DNA from: Pirellulaceae bacterium
Lineage (GTDB): Bacteria > Planctomycetota > Planctomycetia > Pirellulales > Pirellulaceae
Length of the DNA stretch: 64,000 nt
Direction: 5' to 3'
Assembly (NCBI GenBank): GCA_029243025.1
Contig: JAQWSU010000011.1
Span: 47,990 to 111,989 of the forward strand
Shown here: in pieces, positions 63,441 to 64,000 of the stretch
Position numbering within the stretch: position 1 is the stretch's first letter
Layout of the letters: each line of letters begins with the position of its first letter
Made by a program: the position numbers and the translations under genes
The notes under the pieces: generated by a model
What the model saw: only the letters and a program-made list of their open reading frames with translations
Told to the model about the DNA's origin: nothing
Database searches by the model: none

Positions 63441-64000
63441 CTAAGATGCGTTAGAGGCACACTTCGCCCTCGCCCGCCTTCTTCGCCAACACAAACCGAT
63501 TCCACCTAGCACGGCCCAAACGGCTAGCGAGCCGGGCTCTGGCACACTGGCGGGAGAGGAAAGACTTGCGACTCGAAAACCGTCGATTTTGCTCTCGTTC
63601 GCCGGCTCGACATAATCCCGGTACGACGACGACAAGAGGGATGAGTAGTAGCTATCCCAGCTGCCGCCGCGGCTCCCGCGATACGACGAATCTATGATTG
63701 CCTCGTTCCACTCCCAGACGTTGCCCGACTGGTCCCACGTTCCGTACGGACTCAGCGCACTGGTATACGCACCGACTGCGGTCGTGTCTTGGACCGCGTG
63801 ATAACGGTAGTTAGCTGAGTTGATTCCGCCCGCAGGTAACTCTGCAGTAGGCGCTACGTCGCTGCGGGTCGCAAAGTCAAAGTAGCCGCCTGCATTAGAA
63901 TTTAACGTGGGGTCGTAGTACGCCGCCTTGTACCACTCATCTTCGTTGGGAAGAAACCAAGTCGCACCGGGGTTACGAGTGATGCTGTTGTTCGTAATTC
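63441..64000 (-). CDS. FGE/SUMF1-like protein with PEP-CTERM tail, partial (runs off the window)
   Basis: The minus-strand frame entering from the right edge codes a formylglycine-generating-enzyme-like (FGE-sulfatase) fold: TWFLPNEDEWYKAAYYDP, then YGTWDQSGNVWEWNE and RGGSWDSYYSSLLSS, then DGFRVASL. It ends with a PEP-CTERM sorting signal (SVPEPGSLAVWAV, hydrophobic, WRRRRARAK), stop at 63441-63443. Its 5' part lies beyond position 64000. True FGE activates sulfatases through a conserved pair of Cys; in the visible part I see no Cys in the active-site region, so this is probably one of the planctomycete FGE-like binding or structural proteins anchored at the surface. Confidence 0.82.
   Translation of the reverse strand, partial: ITNNSITRNPGATWFLPNEDEWYKAAYYDPTLNSNAGGYFDFATRSDVAPTAELPAGGINSANYRYHAVQDTTAVGAYTSALSPYGTWDQSGNVWEWNEAIIDSSYRGSRGGSWDSYYSSLLSSSYRDYVEPANESKIDGFRVASLSSPASVPEPGSLAVWAVLGGIGLCWRRRRARAKCASNAS

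Noticed and set aside
1..64000. CRISPR arrays, rRNA, intact insertion sequence, phage or integrase modules
   Set aside because: I looked for regularly spaced direct repeats, conserved rRNA stretches, recombinase motifs and phage structural genes and found none.

Overview
The window reads as a chromosomal segment of a planctomycete (Planctomycetota, probably near Pirellulales). Evidence: secreted sulfatases; DUF1501 proteins with twin-arginine leaders; DUF1549/DUF1553 and DUF1592/DUF1552 proteins with CxxCH motifs; a 3-keto-disaccharide hydrolase (DUF1080); a Gfo/Idh/MocA oxidoreductase with a Tat leader; PEP-CTERM tails; dockerin-like calcium-loop pairs; an N-terminal 'LExLExRxLL' surface-sorting motif; wide intergenic spaces and weak ribosome-binding sites. 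I see no rRNA, convincing tRNA, CRISPR array or intact transposon.

Layout. 0.4-10 kb: a sulfatase fused to an esterase-like domain converges on a four-gene minus-strand unit (PEP-CTERM carbohydrate-binding protein, DUF1592 cytochrome-like protein, DUF1552 protein, ankyrin protein). 10-21 kb: plus-strand genes for a second sulfatase, a small hypothetical protein, a JmjC/cupin-8 protein, a short-chain dehydrogenase, a DUF1501 protein, a TolB-like propeller, a Gfo/Idh/MocA oxidoreductase and a HEAT-repeat protein; a small palindromic repeat recurs at 10.1-15.0 kb. 21-31 kb: a CotH/lamin-tail surface protein, an OafA/SGNH acyltransferase, an NTF2-like secreted protein and a di-CxxCH/ankyrin fusion. 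31.7-37.1 kb: two broken genes, one a CRTAC1-type FG-GAP/ASPIC/thioredoxin/TPR lipoprotein gene with two in-frame UGA codons and a frameshift, the other a PEP-CTERM gene with an in-frame UAA. 38-43 kb: a divergent pair of large secreted alpha-toroid (glycosidase-like) proteins around an operator-like palindrome. 43-53 kb: a transposase relic and two divergent DUF1549/1553-DUF1501 operons flanking an ABC-ATPase fragment. 53.8-64 kb: DUF1080 and SGNH genes, a truncated SCO1 gene, a broken PQQ-propeller gene, an alpha/beta hydrolase, a formyltransferase/GINT1-like fusion, a DUF1254/DUF1214 protein, a GH32 tail fragment and a partial FGE-like PEP-CTERM protein running off the window.

Together the intact genes point to degradation and surface handling of sulfated and other polysaccharides: desulfation, deacylation, carbohydrate binding, 3-keto sugar chemistry, and the c-type-cytochrome/Tat protein pairs that accumulate in planctomycetes but remain poorly understood. 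All clear gene wreckage lies between about 31.7 and 63.3 kb, which looks like a zone of deletion and rearrangement.

The most notable observation is the second UGA of the CRTAC1-type gene (33766-33768, minus strand). It is followed after 11 nt by a 17-nt hairpin with a GGUC-containing loop, which matches the geometry of a bacterial SECIS element. It may be a selenocysteine codon in a thioredoxin-containing surface protein, although the other lesions in the gene make a pseudogene equally possible.
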